Positions 49,901 through 63,000 of a stretch of DNA of 64,000 bases are shown here, one piece after another. The translations under genes were made by a program, and so were the position numbers. Below the pieces are notes generated by a model. That model ran no database searches. It was not told where the DNA came from and saw nothing but the letters and a program-made list of their open reading frames with translations. Positions within the stretch are counted from its first letter, which is position 1. Every line of letters begins with the position of its first letter. Source of the DNA: Latrodectus hesperus (lineage: Eukaryota; Arthropoda; Arachnida; Araneae; Theridiidae); NCBI GenBank assembly GCA_037975125.1, contig JAJQOW010000014.1, positions 22,641,914 to 22,705,913 of the forward strand, read 5' to 3'.

Positions 49901-52893
49901 TTACAATTTAATAATGCATTAACAGTGAAAGGTTTAATTCAAGAATAAAATTTTCTAATACTAGAAATGTGTGTAAGAAAACGTTGAGAAAAATAAAATG
50001 TGAAAAACTTGATTCAAGTTAATACAGGGATAATAATGCATTATATTTACAAAGTATTAAGAATTATAGATATTTATTGGTAGAAAAATTAGTAAGAAAT
50101 AAGCTTGTTAACATAAAACTTACAACACACATTAATTTTAAATATACTTTTTAATTAATATATATCTGGGATATAATTTAAAGTATGAATATTAATAATA
50201 TTTTGATTATAAGATATTCAACATAATATTCAAATTATCAAAGAATTATTTCAAATGAGTTAATATTATAATAATGAGTAAAAAAAGCAGATTAATATAT
50301 TTAGAAGCATTACTGTCATAAAAAGTTTAAATGTTTTGAAAATTGAAATACCTAAGAATTGTTTTTAACACAAAGAGAAAAAAATAAAATAATAATAAAG
50401 AAGAAAGCTTGTTATTTCCAGCAAAATTTTAAAATAAATTAAAAATGAATAAATAACCTACAAAATTAATTTTTTATAAACAACAGAGTACATACATATT
50501 TAATATGAGAATTCCAATTTTATTTTTAAACAATGATTACATATCTTTGTGCAAGAAAATACTCTTTTATAACAAATTTGAATAGGACATATAATTTTAA
50601 GTGGTTTCCAAATAAAGGTGAGAGTTATTAAGCTAGCTAACCCTTTAGTTCCCAGCAGGCAAACTGAATCAAGAACAGAAATAAAAACCATGCAATTATT
50701 ACACTTGGAAACTTTTAATCAAATTTTGGAATCCATATAATTAATTGTAAGTTACTTAAGTTTGTAGTAACTTATAACAAAAACAAGTAAAATAACAGCA
50801 CTGATTTATTTGACTTTATGTCATTGTTCACAATGAAAATTAAATGTTTACTTTTAAAATGGCAAAAATAAGAGCAATAATTTTTCAATTTTTTAAAAAT
50901 TACATTACGCAGAACTATAGCAGAAAAAATTTAAATGCGAACAAAAATCAATTATTTAAGTTCAAATGTGCTCACCTGATTTATTTAGAGATTGCGGAAC
51001 ATCTTTACTCAATGAATCAAGTTTAGAACTAGTGGAATGAAAAGTATTTGGCATTGAATTTGAAACTCTTAGAGGACCATCCAGCCTGTTGAAAATATAT
51101 AGTCAGTTAATGACATCACTTACAGAGATGGCAAAACAAATACATTTAGCTCAATTCAAAACTAATTAATTATAAGCAAGTGAGATAGTCATAAAAATAA
51201 TTCCTTAAGTGCCATGAAAAATCATATTTGAAGTTTCAATATAAATAATGACAAAACAATAATTATTCATTTTTAATAAATTGTATTTCAAAGGAAGCTA
51301 CCAAACAGGCATAAATTCAAACATGCTTATAACATACACACATAAAAAAATTAAGATTACACTATCGATTTCTCTCACACAGACATATACATAATTGAAG
51401 ACTGGAAATATAAGTAAGCACAATTTAAATAACCTTTAAAAAAGCAATTGTATGGATTTGAAAATTTTAATGAAATGTCCTAAAATTGATGATTAATTAC
51501 ATTTTTAGTCATATACATCATGATATATTAGGTTTTCAAGGTGCTATTGCACATTACACAACCATGAACCTGAATGTCCATATTTATTATTTACAAAGAA
51601 AAAAATCATTATTAAAAAATGTGCTCAAAACAAGCACCAATTTAGAATATTGTGGGAAATGTATTTGAAAGCAAGACTTTCAATATATACTAAAAAAAAT
51701 GCAGGTTCAACAAAATATAGTTTAAGAAGCCATAAAAGCAAGAAATTTATAAACATATGGTGAAATAATGGAAAATTTCCCTTTTTTTATCATGGTATTC
51801 AGCACTAAATATTTCACACAATTAGCAGTGTGAGGCCATGGTTGCCTGGTTGGTTATGGTATCATTGTCATTGGAACGTAGCCAGTTCGAATTCTTTTCC
51901 AATTGAGATACATTGAGTTCCCTAATGATGGTTGGGCATGTAAAATAAGTCACTGCCTCAAAGTGAGATGATATCTCTGGGAATGACGGGCCAAGCCTGG
52001 GGGTCTGCTGCTTGGTCCTCCTTTTTAAATTATGAAGACACTTTCAGAATCCTGATGACACACCCAATGGGTTTCATCACTTCCACCCTTTGAAATGATG
52101 AAAGGAGAAAAATCTAGTAGCAGTGTAATTAACTTTGATATACATATATGTGATCGAAAACAGTGTAGAGGAGAGCTATATCCAGTGCCGATGTTTTCTC
52201 CTAACTCTTCCACCTATAAGAAGTCGGATGGAACATGACGTAACAGTGCGCTAATCTTTGACCAACTGGGACCTTTCCGTTTTGAGCGAAGAGGAGATTG
52301 GAGAAAAGAAGACGAACACGTTGATAGAAGACGATTATTAAAGATGTCTAATTGTTATTTTCTCAATTTTGTTAATCTCATATTTAACTTTAACTTGTAA
52401 ATAAATTTTCTATTTGTCACTATTAATTAAATTCAGTAGGCTAAATATTAAATTATTCTGTTTTGATTTCTACTTTATCTCTATACTTCCTCATTACATA
52501 TATATATAATCACCTCAACATACTTTGAATTACTTTATATCATTAATAAATTTAAAACTTTTTCCGTTTAACATATCTAAAACACGAAAAAGATGAAAGA
52601 AAAGATGATTTTACAAAATATTTCACTTTATTTAATGGAAATGCAGTTAGATTAATAGACATGCATAAGCAAATATGAGAATAGAAGTTAAATATTTATA
52701 ATATTTACTTTTTGAATTATATTTTGATAATTTGAAAATTATGCAAATAATCTACTTTTTCATAATAAAGTTATGAATTACAGTAAATAGCTTTCATCAC
52801 TAAAATTTTAAAAATCCAAACAGAAAAAATGTTTGATTGTTTTTCTTCCCTACATTAGGAAGGGAGGCAAAACAAATGCATGTAAAAAGTAAA

Positions 52894-52967
<74 letters not shown>

Positions 52968-55900
52968 TTTTAATAACATTAAATAAGAATGCTTTACGAG
53001 AGATATTCATCAAATAAGCTAATGTCATAAAGAGATTAGAGTTTAACAAGAATTTTAATTAGTACTTTGTTTCAACAATAAACAACATTATTAAATTAAG
53101 TTTATTTAAATTGTAAGGATTTTCTGTTTACAATTAATTTCCTATGTTAACAATTTATAAAACAAGAGTAAATTGTGTTTCTTGATGTCTGTAATGTAAT
53201 AATATTTCACTTATTGCTTTTCATCAAATAAAAGTAATCTTCTTATTCAAATAACTCTTACCTGTGTTGTTTTACTAGAACACAAGCTCCCCCAACTTCA
53301 GTATTTAGTTTATAAATGTAGAGGAAGCCTTCTAATGTAGCAACTAAAACATATGTAGTGTTTTGAATTCTAAAACACAAAAAAAAGATGATCAGGAAAA
53401 TAACTTCAGAAGTGATTCTACATATTTAATAGAATATAATTTGCGTTCAAGAATGCAATTAGATTGATAAATAATCATACACAAATGAAGATTAGAAGTT
53501 TATTTACCTTTTAAATTATATTTCAATAATTTCAAAATCAGGCCAATCTACTTTACCATAATAACGTTATATGTAAAGAAATAGCTAGATTTCATCACTG
53601 AAATTTTTAAAAATCCAAAGCAAACAAAAAGTATCATCTGAGATATAAGTTTGAATGAGTGAAACAATACTATGTTAACATATGGAATTATTTATCAACA
53701 ATAACTGAATTCATTTTTCAAGAATCCAACAAAACAATCTTTATATGATTCTCGAAAACTAAATTTCATCACAGTTATGATTTTCATAAACTAAAATTAG
53801 AAGAAAATGCCAATAAAGATAAAAAGGAAAAAAGAATGAAAGCAAAAATGTATTTATAGGTAAAAAATAAAAAAAAAACAATATTTAAATTCTTTTAGTA
53901 TCTTTCTTTAGATAGTTTTAACTTTCATTCTTGGCTGTATTTTATAATATATTTTCTGCAATGGTAAGTCAAGTCTCAATAAATGCTCTTAAGAAATTTT
54001 ACTGCACAAATTTATTGAAACATTTGTCTTAGAAGTAACTGCACTATCAGAAAAAAGGTAAAACCATTGTATAAAAAAGTTATACTTATATATTATTAAA
54101 ATATATTAATTATATATTATTAAAATAAAAATAACAATTTCCTTATTGTTATTCTTATCAAATTTCATCAATTAATGAATTGTTTATTTGATTTGTAATG
54201 GGTAAACAGTAACAGCAGTGGAAAAATCATATTGTTGTCACTGTTACAAAAATTTTTTGTAGAGCTGATGCTATAAGTTTCTTTTTTAATAAATATCATT
54301 CCCTGTAGAATGCACGTAAGATAAAAGTCATGAACCCATACACAAAAAACAGTTAGATACTTTGACAGAGTGGAGAGAAATCACTCAAATTGTCACAGTA
54401 ATAAGTGCAAAATTTTGCAATAAATAAGACTTCTGAAATGGAAGTGCTATGTAAAAACATGCCGATCTGGGATGTGCGAAAAATACTACACAATTATGAC
54501 ATTTTAAGAAGCAAGACATCAGATTAATAGTAAGAAATAGAAATTTCCCTCTTTGGCAGATAGGTCACTCACTTTATAATGATAAAAATGTTTCTATCTT
54601 TATTTTCAACATACAGAACCTTTTATAATTGCTTACAATTATTGTAAAAAATAACTAGTTCTTTCACTTATTTTGTTTTGCTATGTAATGCAATTAGTTA
54701 AATGCATTAATGTTATTTTATATAGTACAAAGCAGATAAAATAGGTCTTTACTAAATAAAATGTATTATTCAAAAATGCATTTTATTAGCAAACTTTCTC
54801 TATTTCCTACTGATTTTTCTATTTAATGATTTTTACTATATAATTAAATTATGTTTGACTTTCTTTCTGATCAGTGGTAAGGGAATATAAAAATATTAAT
54901 AAAATTGTTTTCAATCATTTCTACTCCCAATTAACATGCCCACCAATGGCAGAATGGTTAGCGTTCTTGACTCCTAAGCAGTAGGTCCAGGGTTTGAATT
55001 CCGGTACAGGCATGAATGTTTCTTTCTCTCCGTGTTTCTCTATCTTTTCTTCTGAGATGATGTATGAATGTGGCATACCCTATAAACTGGTTTGTGGTGG
55101 TACGGCGTGGGTAATGCTACTTGCTTCTGAGACTTGGTTCACAGGGGCCTACAGGATAACAACAAATGAGTAGCAATTTTGGCCTTGTTGTGGCAGCAAA
55201 GGGTTAGTCACCCAAGTGCCCACAGTAATTTAAAAAAAAATTCAATCAACAAAGGATGAAAAGAAGTGAAATATCTGTACCTTTAATAAATAACTCAATA
55301 CCATAATTTTCAACAGAAACTTAATAATTATTCCTTTTTGAGTCCTTGTCTTTTTTATACAGGTTAAAATAAATTTTTGATCAAGAATATATAAATTTTT
55401 AAATTGAGAAATACAGAACTATAAATATGATAATCATGAAAATTTACGCACTTGGCTATGGCAGACACAGTTTTCTGAGTAACAATGGGCAAGAGTGCAT
55501 AAGCAAAAGACCGCTGAGGGGTAATGACATCTGACATCTGAGTGGGAAGGTATTTTGCAGACTGAGTGAGGACACGTCCAAACATTTCAAACCATCCTTC
55601 CTCTACTTCCTCCACGGGTCTATTGGGAGACATAAATTAGATCTTGAGTTACATACAATTACATGCATTCATCTAAAAAATTCTTTGCAAAGTTTGTTAT
55701 TAGTCAATAAAGCATAGCTATAGTTTTTGTTTCAAAATTTTATTCTAATTTAAGACATTCTTTAACTTTATTATGAGATAATCCACTCAACATATGTTGA
55801 ATATAGAGTCATAATACATGAAACGATATGTACCTGGATGTACTTTCAATTTTTCTTTTACAGTAAATTGCATTATAATGGGTGATAAAAAATGGTTGCA

Positions 55901-58900
55901 TTAAGTTGAAATTAACTGCAAATATAATAACTAATATACATTAGAGAAAAAAATCACAAATTTCAAAAAGTATTAGTCAAACAATTTTATTTTAAAATTT
56001 TAAATTCTGCCATACTGAATTAATATTTCTGAAATAATGCAATGTTTTGAAGGAAAATTATTTGAAATCAAAGAAAAATAAGTTAATTTATAAACTTATA
56101 AATATATATAGGAAATATAAGACGTCAGCATATATTTCTCAAGAATTAAAATATTTTTAAAAGATTATTTTAGCATTAACAAAAGAGACAAGAAAAATAA
56201 ATAATCTACCTTATAAATTAAATTTTACAATAGTTATTTGCTTTAAAAAGGTAAATACACATGATTTCTTATTTAATATGATAAATCACAAAAAGGCTAA
56301 GTTAAGATAGTAACTGAAAATTGGAGACTATTTACTAATATAGTTTTTTCAAATACTTTATTAACATCGTAATTTTAAATATAAATTAAACAGTTTATAA
56401 GATATTATGCAATCTAAACATGTTAACATACTCAACAGGTTCAGCAGCACATAATTTGAATACATGAACAGTTTCAGTATTGCTAGAAGCACAGAGAAAT
56501 TCCCCATCAATATCAAAGGTCAATGAATTAATATCAACACACCTGAAAAAAGAATTGTTAATTTTAGATTTAAAAAAACTTTAATTAGAACATGATTTAA
56601 AAATATTTAAAGATAAGCTAGCTAAATTTAAATCATGTGGGTCAAGGTGACATAAATAATTTGATTTTTTAAAAAAGAAATGAATGATTAAAATTATGAA
56701 TATTTTTATTACATTGTATATTATGTAATTTTTTTAGCTATCACATTTATTATTTTTATATTTTGTAAATGAATTTTTATTTTTTAATTTTATAAGTTAT
56801 ATGAAAAGTAATAAAATCAATCTAATTTATTCACTTACTTATTTTAAATAACACGATTAAAAATTTTTTTCTTTAAATATCATAATTACACAAAAATATT
56901 TTAATTGTATGAAAGATTATAAGTTCTAATTGACTTTTTCAATGAAATGTCTTCAATTTATACCTGAAGAAAAAGTCTGCAGTAAGTATCATTCATGCTT
57001 GTGCACCTTATTTTTATTAAGCTGCTCCAAATAAGAATTGTAGCTTATTGGTACAAAATTGAAAATTTTTTAATATCAAAATAAGTAAAAGATCTATTTT
57101 GCATTTGCTTTAAGTAAGGAACTATAGATTTAAAAAAAGTCCTAAATGCAATTTTGCTTACAAATGTAAAAATAATTATGATATACAGCATAAATTAATA
57201 TGTGAACAATGGAAAAATCTGTGAACACTTAATAATTTCTCATTTATGAATAAAAAAATCTAATTTAAAGCATAGTTTATTAATTATACAGCTTTCATTA
57301 TATGTATTATGAAAATTTCAATATTACCTATATTTATAATTTTAAAATATCAATATTAATTTGTAAAAAAATTGTAGAAAAAAAAATCTAAATTTCAATA
57401 TAAATATTCCAATTAAAAAAACTAAAAGATTTCTGTTTATTCTGCAGAAATATAGCAATTCAATGTTATTATTTATAAAAATTTGAAAAAAAAAAAAAAA
57501 AACTTTAACACGTTAAACTTTTGTTGAAAACTGAATTAATATTATACTTGAATTTAACTTTATATTGTTTTGATTTTTGTTGTTTACAAATACATAGGAA
57601 AGAAAATATTGGACAACTTTACAAAGTATTTAAATTAATATCCACATTTATCATTTTATAACTCATTTAAATAATATGAATGATACATTACCTTTTTACA
57701 CCGCGTCGAAATTGGAATAACATATTACCAGAAGCGACATCAAAAACTCGTATCACAGTACCCTAGAAGAACAATAAGAGAATAAAATATTTTATTTCTA
57801 TAACTATTTTTACTAAGAAATTAATTTTAATTTTAAATTTTTTTTCAAGTTTTATATTTTTAGTATTTTATTCATCCATTTCTTGGCTTTGGTTGCATAA
57901 TTTTAATTTGTTTAAAGTATTTAATAAATATAAATTATTAAACATATAAATCCTTTGATCATTATCAAAAACAACTTTAAATCATAAAATAGAAGAAACG
58001 TGATTCATAATAGTTAATTGGATAGATGAAAATTTAACTGATGAAAAATTTCATACAAGCAGTCTAATCAAATAAATTACAAAAAATATAAGTAATCACA
58101 CTTGCAAAACATGTATTTTTAACAACTGCATGACATGACAGAAATGAACACAAAATGGAAAAACATTTGTAAATTATGCAACAAAAAATTTATATTTTAA
58201 AAACTACTTCAAAAAATGTTTCAATTGTTTGGAATAATATTTTAAATTTTCAGAATGTTGAATTATTTTAAAAAGTTAATTCAACAGCATAGTATTAGAA
58301 AATTTAAAATTCAGTAATTATTCTTATACTCCATTTCAAATTATATATATCAGGATATTTTATAAGCAGGTATTAAGCCTTAAGATGTTATTTATAATAA
58401 TCTATTAAACAATCCTAATTTTTGATTTAAGAAATATGCAAAAATTATATATATAAGTCAGTATCAAAAAATAGTTAATAGATTTTTTCACTAAATATTC
58501 AAACTTATTTCTTATGTATATGAGTAAAATTGTTATAGTGGCTTTTCTTTTCAATTGTTATTAAAGAAGTATTTTTTATCTATATTGCTAATTTGTTAAT
58601 CAACAATAAACCTCATAATATTCTCGTTATTTCTATTTTAAATTTTACTTCCATTTTAAACAGTGCTGCTGGAATGATTGAAGTATTTCAGCATGGGGAA
58701 ACATAAGGATGTTTTCAATTAGTATTATCAGCATTAATAAGAAATTCTTAAGACAAAAAGTCTTCCTATTTCTTTTCTTTTTAATTTCTTCCTATTTCTT
58801 TTTAATATGGTTGCTCCCTTTGATGTATTTTATCTTCACATAATTGACTTTTAGAATATCACTTAAGCCAATGCTCATTTGATTATAAAGAAATGAGTTT

Positions 58901-60044
58901 AAAAAAATTAATTTCAATACAATTTAGCAATACACAGCTTTTATAAAATTTTAATTTTTTTCAGATAATTATAATATATACACCACAAATAATGAAATAT
59001 AATTTGACCAGAAATTAAATTTCTACCATGACTCAAATTCAATACTTTTTTAAAATACTTGATAGAGAGAATATCACAAAAATATTAAATATTATATGAT
59101 GTCGTAAAAACTTAAATAAAAATCACTCTTCCATAATATCATGAAATGGAAATGCTTTTTATCTAAATACAATAGCAATAATTAAACTGCAGAGTTACTT
59201 TAAATTTGTTCAAAGTTTTAAAGCTTTAATAAAAGAGAAAAACATTTTATTTACGTCAAATTATTTAAAAATCTTTGACACTGGTGAAAATAATTTTATT
59301 TAATTAATATTAACATCAACTTATATTTAGTTCAATGAATCATCTTTTTTACTGAAATAGATTATTACAGAATAGTCACCCCAAAAATAACCAATAATAA
59401 AATAGTTGATCATAAGAAAAAATAATTTTAAAAGTAATGAAATATAATTCACTATTCCTCGAATCATAAAATTGTTATTCATTTAACTGAATTAAAATGG
59501 ATCAAGAACCAAAATTATTATATAGATATTATTAATATTGAATTATTTTTTTATTCATCAAATTGTTGGTATTCTCAAACATAAATGAAATATACAGTGC
59601 TAAAATTAGAGTGCAAAATTGAGTGCTAAAATTTTGAATACATTTCAGAGGCATTTTTTAAGTATTGATGCTAAACAAAGGTTTTATAAGGAAGGTTTTT
59701 TTAGAATTAATATTTATGCAGTTTTGAAAACATTAATCTTTTGATATACAAATTATTAAAATTAATAAAAAAAGGAGTTCTATAGCACAACAGGAAAATA
59801 GCAGGAATTACAGAAAATGAAGGAAAGAAAAAACAGCCATATTGCATAAATAATAATAATAAAATCTTGATTAGTAAAATGATTAGTAAAAATTTAATAA
59901 TTTGATTCTCCTTTATATAGAATATAAACGTGTAAAAAATATCTAAATTACTTTTATTGAAGCTGTAGCTAGTTTTTCTCCACTCTGATCAAATGCCAGA
60001 GCAGCTAAAGCACTTGTATGAGCAGGAATTGTTGTCTTTGCATG
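45378..60044 (-). CDS. WIPI2: WIPI2/Atg18-type PROPPIN, C-terminal part, 7 exons (5'-partial)
   Basis: In transcript order the exons are 60044-59952, 57762-57692, 56542-56432, 55619-55452, 53369-53262, 51085-50976 and 45517-45378. They total 801 nt, giving 266 codons and a TAA stop at 45380-45378. All introns are GT-AG and all phases join. The protein is a seven-bladed beta-propeller that binds PI3P and PI(3,5)P2 on forming autophagosomes and recruits the ATG16L1 complex (family knowledge). Seen here: blade motifs [20 protein letters not shown] and [19 protein letters not shown]; the FRRG lipid-binding motif at residues 49-52 of the partial protein; [20 protein letters not shown] then [11 protein letters not shown]; the membrane-loop blade [13 protein letters not shown]; and [15 protein letters not shown] with [23 protein letters not shown] favours WIPI2 over WIPI1. 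The N-terminal three blades or so are upstream of the window or missed. The Ser-rich tail (about 185-266) is variable, as in the family. Confidence 0.93.
46894..46966. repeat. (TA)n microsatellite, about 73 bp
   Basis: Uninterrupted AT dinucleotides about 60 bp before the 3' end of LINE copy B in the + orientation. Retroelement 3' tails often seed such tracts (inference). Confidence 0.97.
47030..48515 (-). mobile_element. LINE ORF1 (gag-like) relic, copy B
   Basis: It is the same unit as copy A at 13141-15950, inverted and without the mariner. On the - strand it encodes, after several frame breaks between 48000 and 47620, [14 protein letters not shown], a zinc-knuckle pair [14 protein letters not shown] and [20 protein letters not shown] (47480-47345), then [20 protein letters not shown] and a Lys/Ser-rich tail to about 47035. 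The C-x2-C-x4-H-x4-C knuckle ([14 protein letters not shown]) is intact. Copies A and B agree along their whole shared length, including the 5' part at 48060-48515. ORF2 is absent. Confidence 0.8.
50976..51085 (-). CDS. WIPI2: WIPI2 exon, start of variable tail
   Basis: Acceptor tattttcaacag, donor TCAG|gtgagc. It encodes [20 protein letters not shown] and [16 protein letters not shown]. Its Ser-rich, unconserved composition is usual for the WIPI C-terminal tail. Confidence 0.88.
51826..52140 (+). repeat. tRNA-derived SINE (box A and box B visible)
   Basis: A box-A-like TGGTTGCCTGGTTGG at 51839-51853 and box-B-like CAGTTCGAATTC at 51883-51894 are at tRNA-like spacing. A body follows with CTCAAAGTGAGATGATATC and GGCCAAGCCTGGGGGTC. 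The 3' end is not sharply defined. Confidence 0.6.
52897..52966. repeat. (TA)n microsatellite, about 70 bp
   Basis: Uninterrupted dinucleotide tract inside the WIPI2 intron. Confidence 0.97.
53262..53369 (-). CDS. WIPI2: WIPI2 exon, last propeller blade
   Basis: Acceptor gtgttttag, donor CACAG|gtaaga. It encodes [20 protein letters not shown] and [16 protein letters not shown]. It ends the conserved propeller. Confidence 0.92.
53370..55451 (-). other. WIPI2 intron (2.1 kb) with SINE
   Basis: Apart from the SINE at 54936-55240 nothing is recognised. The DNA near 53450-53620 repeats wording seen at 52690-52810 (ATTATATTTTGATAATTTGAAAA-like), suggesting an old local duplication of about 120 bp. 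Confidence 0.55.
54936..55240 (+). repeat. tRNA-derived SINE with poly(A)-like tail
   Basis: Box A TGGCAGAATGGTTAG at 54947-54961 and box B GGTTTGAATTCCGG at 54991-55004 are well conserved. The first 75 bp fold as a tRNA-like head, followed by a unique body (TTTCTCTCCGTGTTTCTC, GTGGTGGTACGGCGTGGG) and an A-run at 55232-55240. It is not an active tRNA gene: the anticodon arm is disturbed and a long body follows. Confidence 0.75.
55452..55619 (-). CDS. WIPI2: WIPI2 exon with the membrane-insertion loop region
   Basis: Acceptor tctcccaatag, donor GCCAA|gtgcgt. It encodes [20 protein letters not shown], then [20 protein letters not shown] and [10 protein letters not shown]. In PROPPINs the hydrophobic loop in this blade helps membrane insertion (family knowledge). 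Confidence 0.92.
56432..56542 (-). CDS. WIPI2: WIPI2 exon, blade with [11 protein letters not shown]
   Basis: Acceptor cttttttcag, donor GTTGA|gtatgt. It encodes [20 protein letters not shown] and [16 protein letters not shown], closely similar to the WIPI2 sequence immediately after the FRRGVKR segment. Confidence 0.93.
57692..57762 (-). CDS. WIPI2: WIPI2 exon with FRRG motif
   Basis: Acceptor ttcttctag, donor AAAAG|gtaatg. It encodes [20 protein letters not shown] and GVK, with a split Arg codon at the end. FRRG is the signature that contributes both phosphoinositide sites in PROPPINs; it is intact. Confidence 0.93.
59952..60044 (-). CDS. WIPI2: WIPI2 first exon in window
   Basis: Acceptor tctattatag, donor AAA|gtaatt. 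It is 93 nt, phase 0 at both ends, encoding [20 protein letters not shown] onward to ATASIK. An upstream exon must exist because no initiator is present. Confidence 0.9.
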
Positions 60045-63000
60045 CTATAATAGACATTTATTTTTATTATTTATTAGAATCAAGCAAAAAAGTTAATGTT
60101 TTAATTGAAATTTATTAGCAAATAATTATCATCAAAAGTCAAATATCAATTCATTATAAATTTAAATTTATTCAAAACATTTTCCAAAAAATGTTCTAAA
60201 AGTTGTTTAAATTAGTCTAATTTTCACATAGTAAATTTAGACGTGCAGGACAAAATAGATATATTTATGAAACAGTAGCAAATTATTTTTGATAAGATTA
60301 GTTAAAGAAACCAAAACAAACTAATTTTTAATACATTTTACAAATAAACTAACTCTTCAATATTGGCATCAAATTTTCATCAATGTAGAATTTAAGGAAG
60401 AAAGGCAGTAGAATTTAATTGCATAAAAATGTAATAATTTTAATCCAAAAGATAAAATGATAAATTCCTAACACAAATGATTTTAATTTAAAGTTGAAAA
60501 AATTGGCAAGATGAAAAATGAGAATACATGAAGAAAGTGAATTATTGTTTTTAATATGAAAATTAGCAAACAATATTGTTTTCTTTGTGAACATGATATA
60601 CATTAACTGTAATAAAATATACAAATCAATGAAATGCTTTTCTACAATTAAGTTGACAATTTTCTTGATTTAAAGATGCATAACAAGACAAAATTAAAAT
60701 ACCATATATAGTCTCTTAGTAATCTGGTCCCTGCTAAATAAAAAATATGTGGGTAATCTCTGGATGATTTCTCATGAACTTTGTATATAAATAAACTTTG
60801 ATTTTAATCAACAAGTTTCTCAAATCAATTTAAAAAATTGAATAAAAAGATTTATTTAATCATTTCTCAAAAAGAAAACTTTATTTAATAAACATCTCAA
60901 AAGTTTTCAGAATCAAGACATGATCTCATTTGAAATATTTCAGTATATTTCCAGCTTTTCTTTATGTAATTAATTTTCAATGTGTATCCAAACAAACAAA
61001 TCTGTCCACTATTTCTTGGAAAAAAGAGCAATGTGGAAGTTTTAATTTTTTATACAGAAATTTTTTCAATATTTATGATATTTTTTTAAAATATGAATAT
61101 TTGATATGATTTTTTTATGTCAAAAATTGTTTTTATAGTTTGTGTTGATAAATACACACTTGGGAGTAAAATCTGTCAATAAATAATAAAGAAATTGAAA
61201 AAAATATTTTTAAGTTTCTCTTTTAAAGGTTTTAAAATATATAATGCAAGTGATGGAAAATATTAATCAATTATTAAATGATAGGACAGAAAAATTATTA
61301 GATATTTTTGCCCCACTATAATGATGATAAGTAATGAAAGAGATAGAAACATGGGTTTTATTGCACAGAAATAAATTACTTAATAATTTCAACATGCAAA
61401 ATTCATTAATTTTGAAAGAGTTTTTAAATTTCACCCTGTATTCTCTATAACAATGACAGTAGATAATCATAACTTCATAGCAAGATAGTCTTAAAATAAT
61501 TTAAAATAAATTTTTCAATGGTAAATAAGCTTTAAGCAAAATTTACAAATTTTAAAATTAAAATGGTAAACTGAAACAATTTATTACTGTTATTAATTTT
61601 TAGAAATAAACTAAGTGAGCAATATGCTGACATCTTCTAGTCATGCTTCTAACCTGACTTGAGAAGAAAGAATTGAAGATCTGTTTTATTTGTTATAGGT
61701 ATGTCAATGTTTTAAATAACAATGAATATTCAATAGATATATATTAACTGTAAAAAAGAACAAAACCTATGACATTTTAGTTAAAATTAAATTTGTGAAT
61801 AATAGAAGTCAAATCGAAACATCTTAACTTGAAGTTAAATGACAGTTTTTAATGAGAAAGTGCACAAATAATTTTGCTTCTTCAAAAATAGTGTTTTTAA
61901 ATATATATAATTGTAATAGTTAAATTCTTATTTTAAAATAAGAATTGAAATAATTATTTTGATTAAGAGCAATCATCTCTTTTGATGATGAATTCTCAAG
62001 TTTTGGTTTTATGCATATTTCTCATAATGAAACAAAATATGTACAAGATTAGAAGACTTAAAAAAAAACTAAACATGAAAAATATTATTTAAGATATGAT
62101 ATCTAAATTAGCTAATTATAAATCTAAATAGATCATTTGAGGCTGTAGTCCAGAATATTATTTTCTCAATGCTTTACATTTCTAATGAGGATGAGATTAA
62201 ATCACGATGTACATTAATGAAAATCTTATATAAATGGTAATCTTCAAATGGCAAAGTCGTTATTTATTCAATTATGTATGAAAAAAATTTTGGATAGGAA
62301 ATCACATATTGAATATATATTTCATTAATAATTCCCGTGTTACTGATACAGGCCAGTTGAGCAAGAATGAATAACCATTTCCTAATTTCCAATATCAGAC
62401 ATACACAAAATGATTACAAAAGTAATCACACAAGTGAAATCTCAATCCAAGATGAATTAAATGTAATTCAGATTTTTAAAATAGAGGCAAACCATGTGTA
62501 AATGTGTAAATCTATGAAGACTTTTTACTTCATTACACTCTTAAAACACAATAATTAGTTTTTAAAAATTATGCAAAAACTAACATAATTAAAAAAAAGT
62601 TTGAGAAACCTTTTTGGTGTATACCAATGTTTATGAAGCTGTGAGCACTTGTGAAGTTACATAAAATGACGCACATAATGAGGAGCTTGTTCAATGAAAA
62701 ATTAAAACACATGTCTTCAGTTTTCAGGGTAACTGTATTATTTGTAAATTTTGATTCTCAATAAACAACATAAAATTAATGACACATAGCAGCATGACTT
62801 TTTATTAAGATAAAGCAATAGAATTTTAAAACAAATACAATAATGTAATTATAATTAAATATTTAAAATTTTAGTACTTGAAATTTAAATTTGGTAACCA
62901 GATATTGCGTGTAGTGATGTAATTTAGGTTAGTGAGATAACTGTGCAGTGCTTGGTGTGAAAATTGGAATTACACCAAACCCACATAGGGGTACCCAGGA

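Larger units (their letters stand above)
45518..50975 (-). other. WIPI2 last intron (5.5 kb) with LINE copy B
   Basis: It contains a (TA)n tract at 46894-46966 and the LINE unit at 47030-48515. The remaining DNA (45518-46890 and 48516-50975) is AT-rich with no recognised gene. Confidence 0.7.
51086..53261 (-). other. WIPI2 intron (2.2 kb) with SINE, (TA)n and a GC-richer patch
   Basis: A tRNA-type SINE is at 51826-52140 and a (TA)n tract at 52897-52966. A patch at 52170-52340 (TATAAGAAGTCGGATGGAAC and downstream) has promoter-like and GC-richer composition but no assignment. The rest is AT-rich. Confidence 0.6.
55620..59951 (-). other. Three WIPI2 introns, no embedded features seen
   Basis: The introns at 55620-56431, 56543-57691 and 57763-59951 are AT-rich with homopolymer runs. 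No repeat family, RNA gene or extra exon is recognised. Confidence 0.65.

Noticed and set aside
54936..55015. Possible functional tRNA gene
   Set aside because: Boxes A and B are present but the head continues into a 230-bp unrelated body and an A-rich tail, the structure of a SINE.
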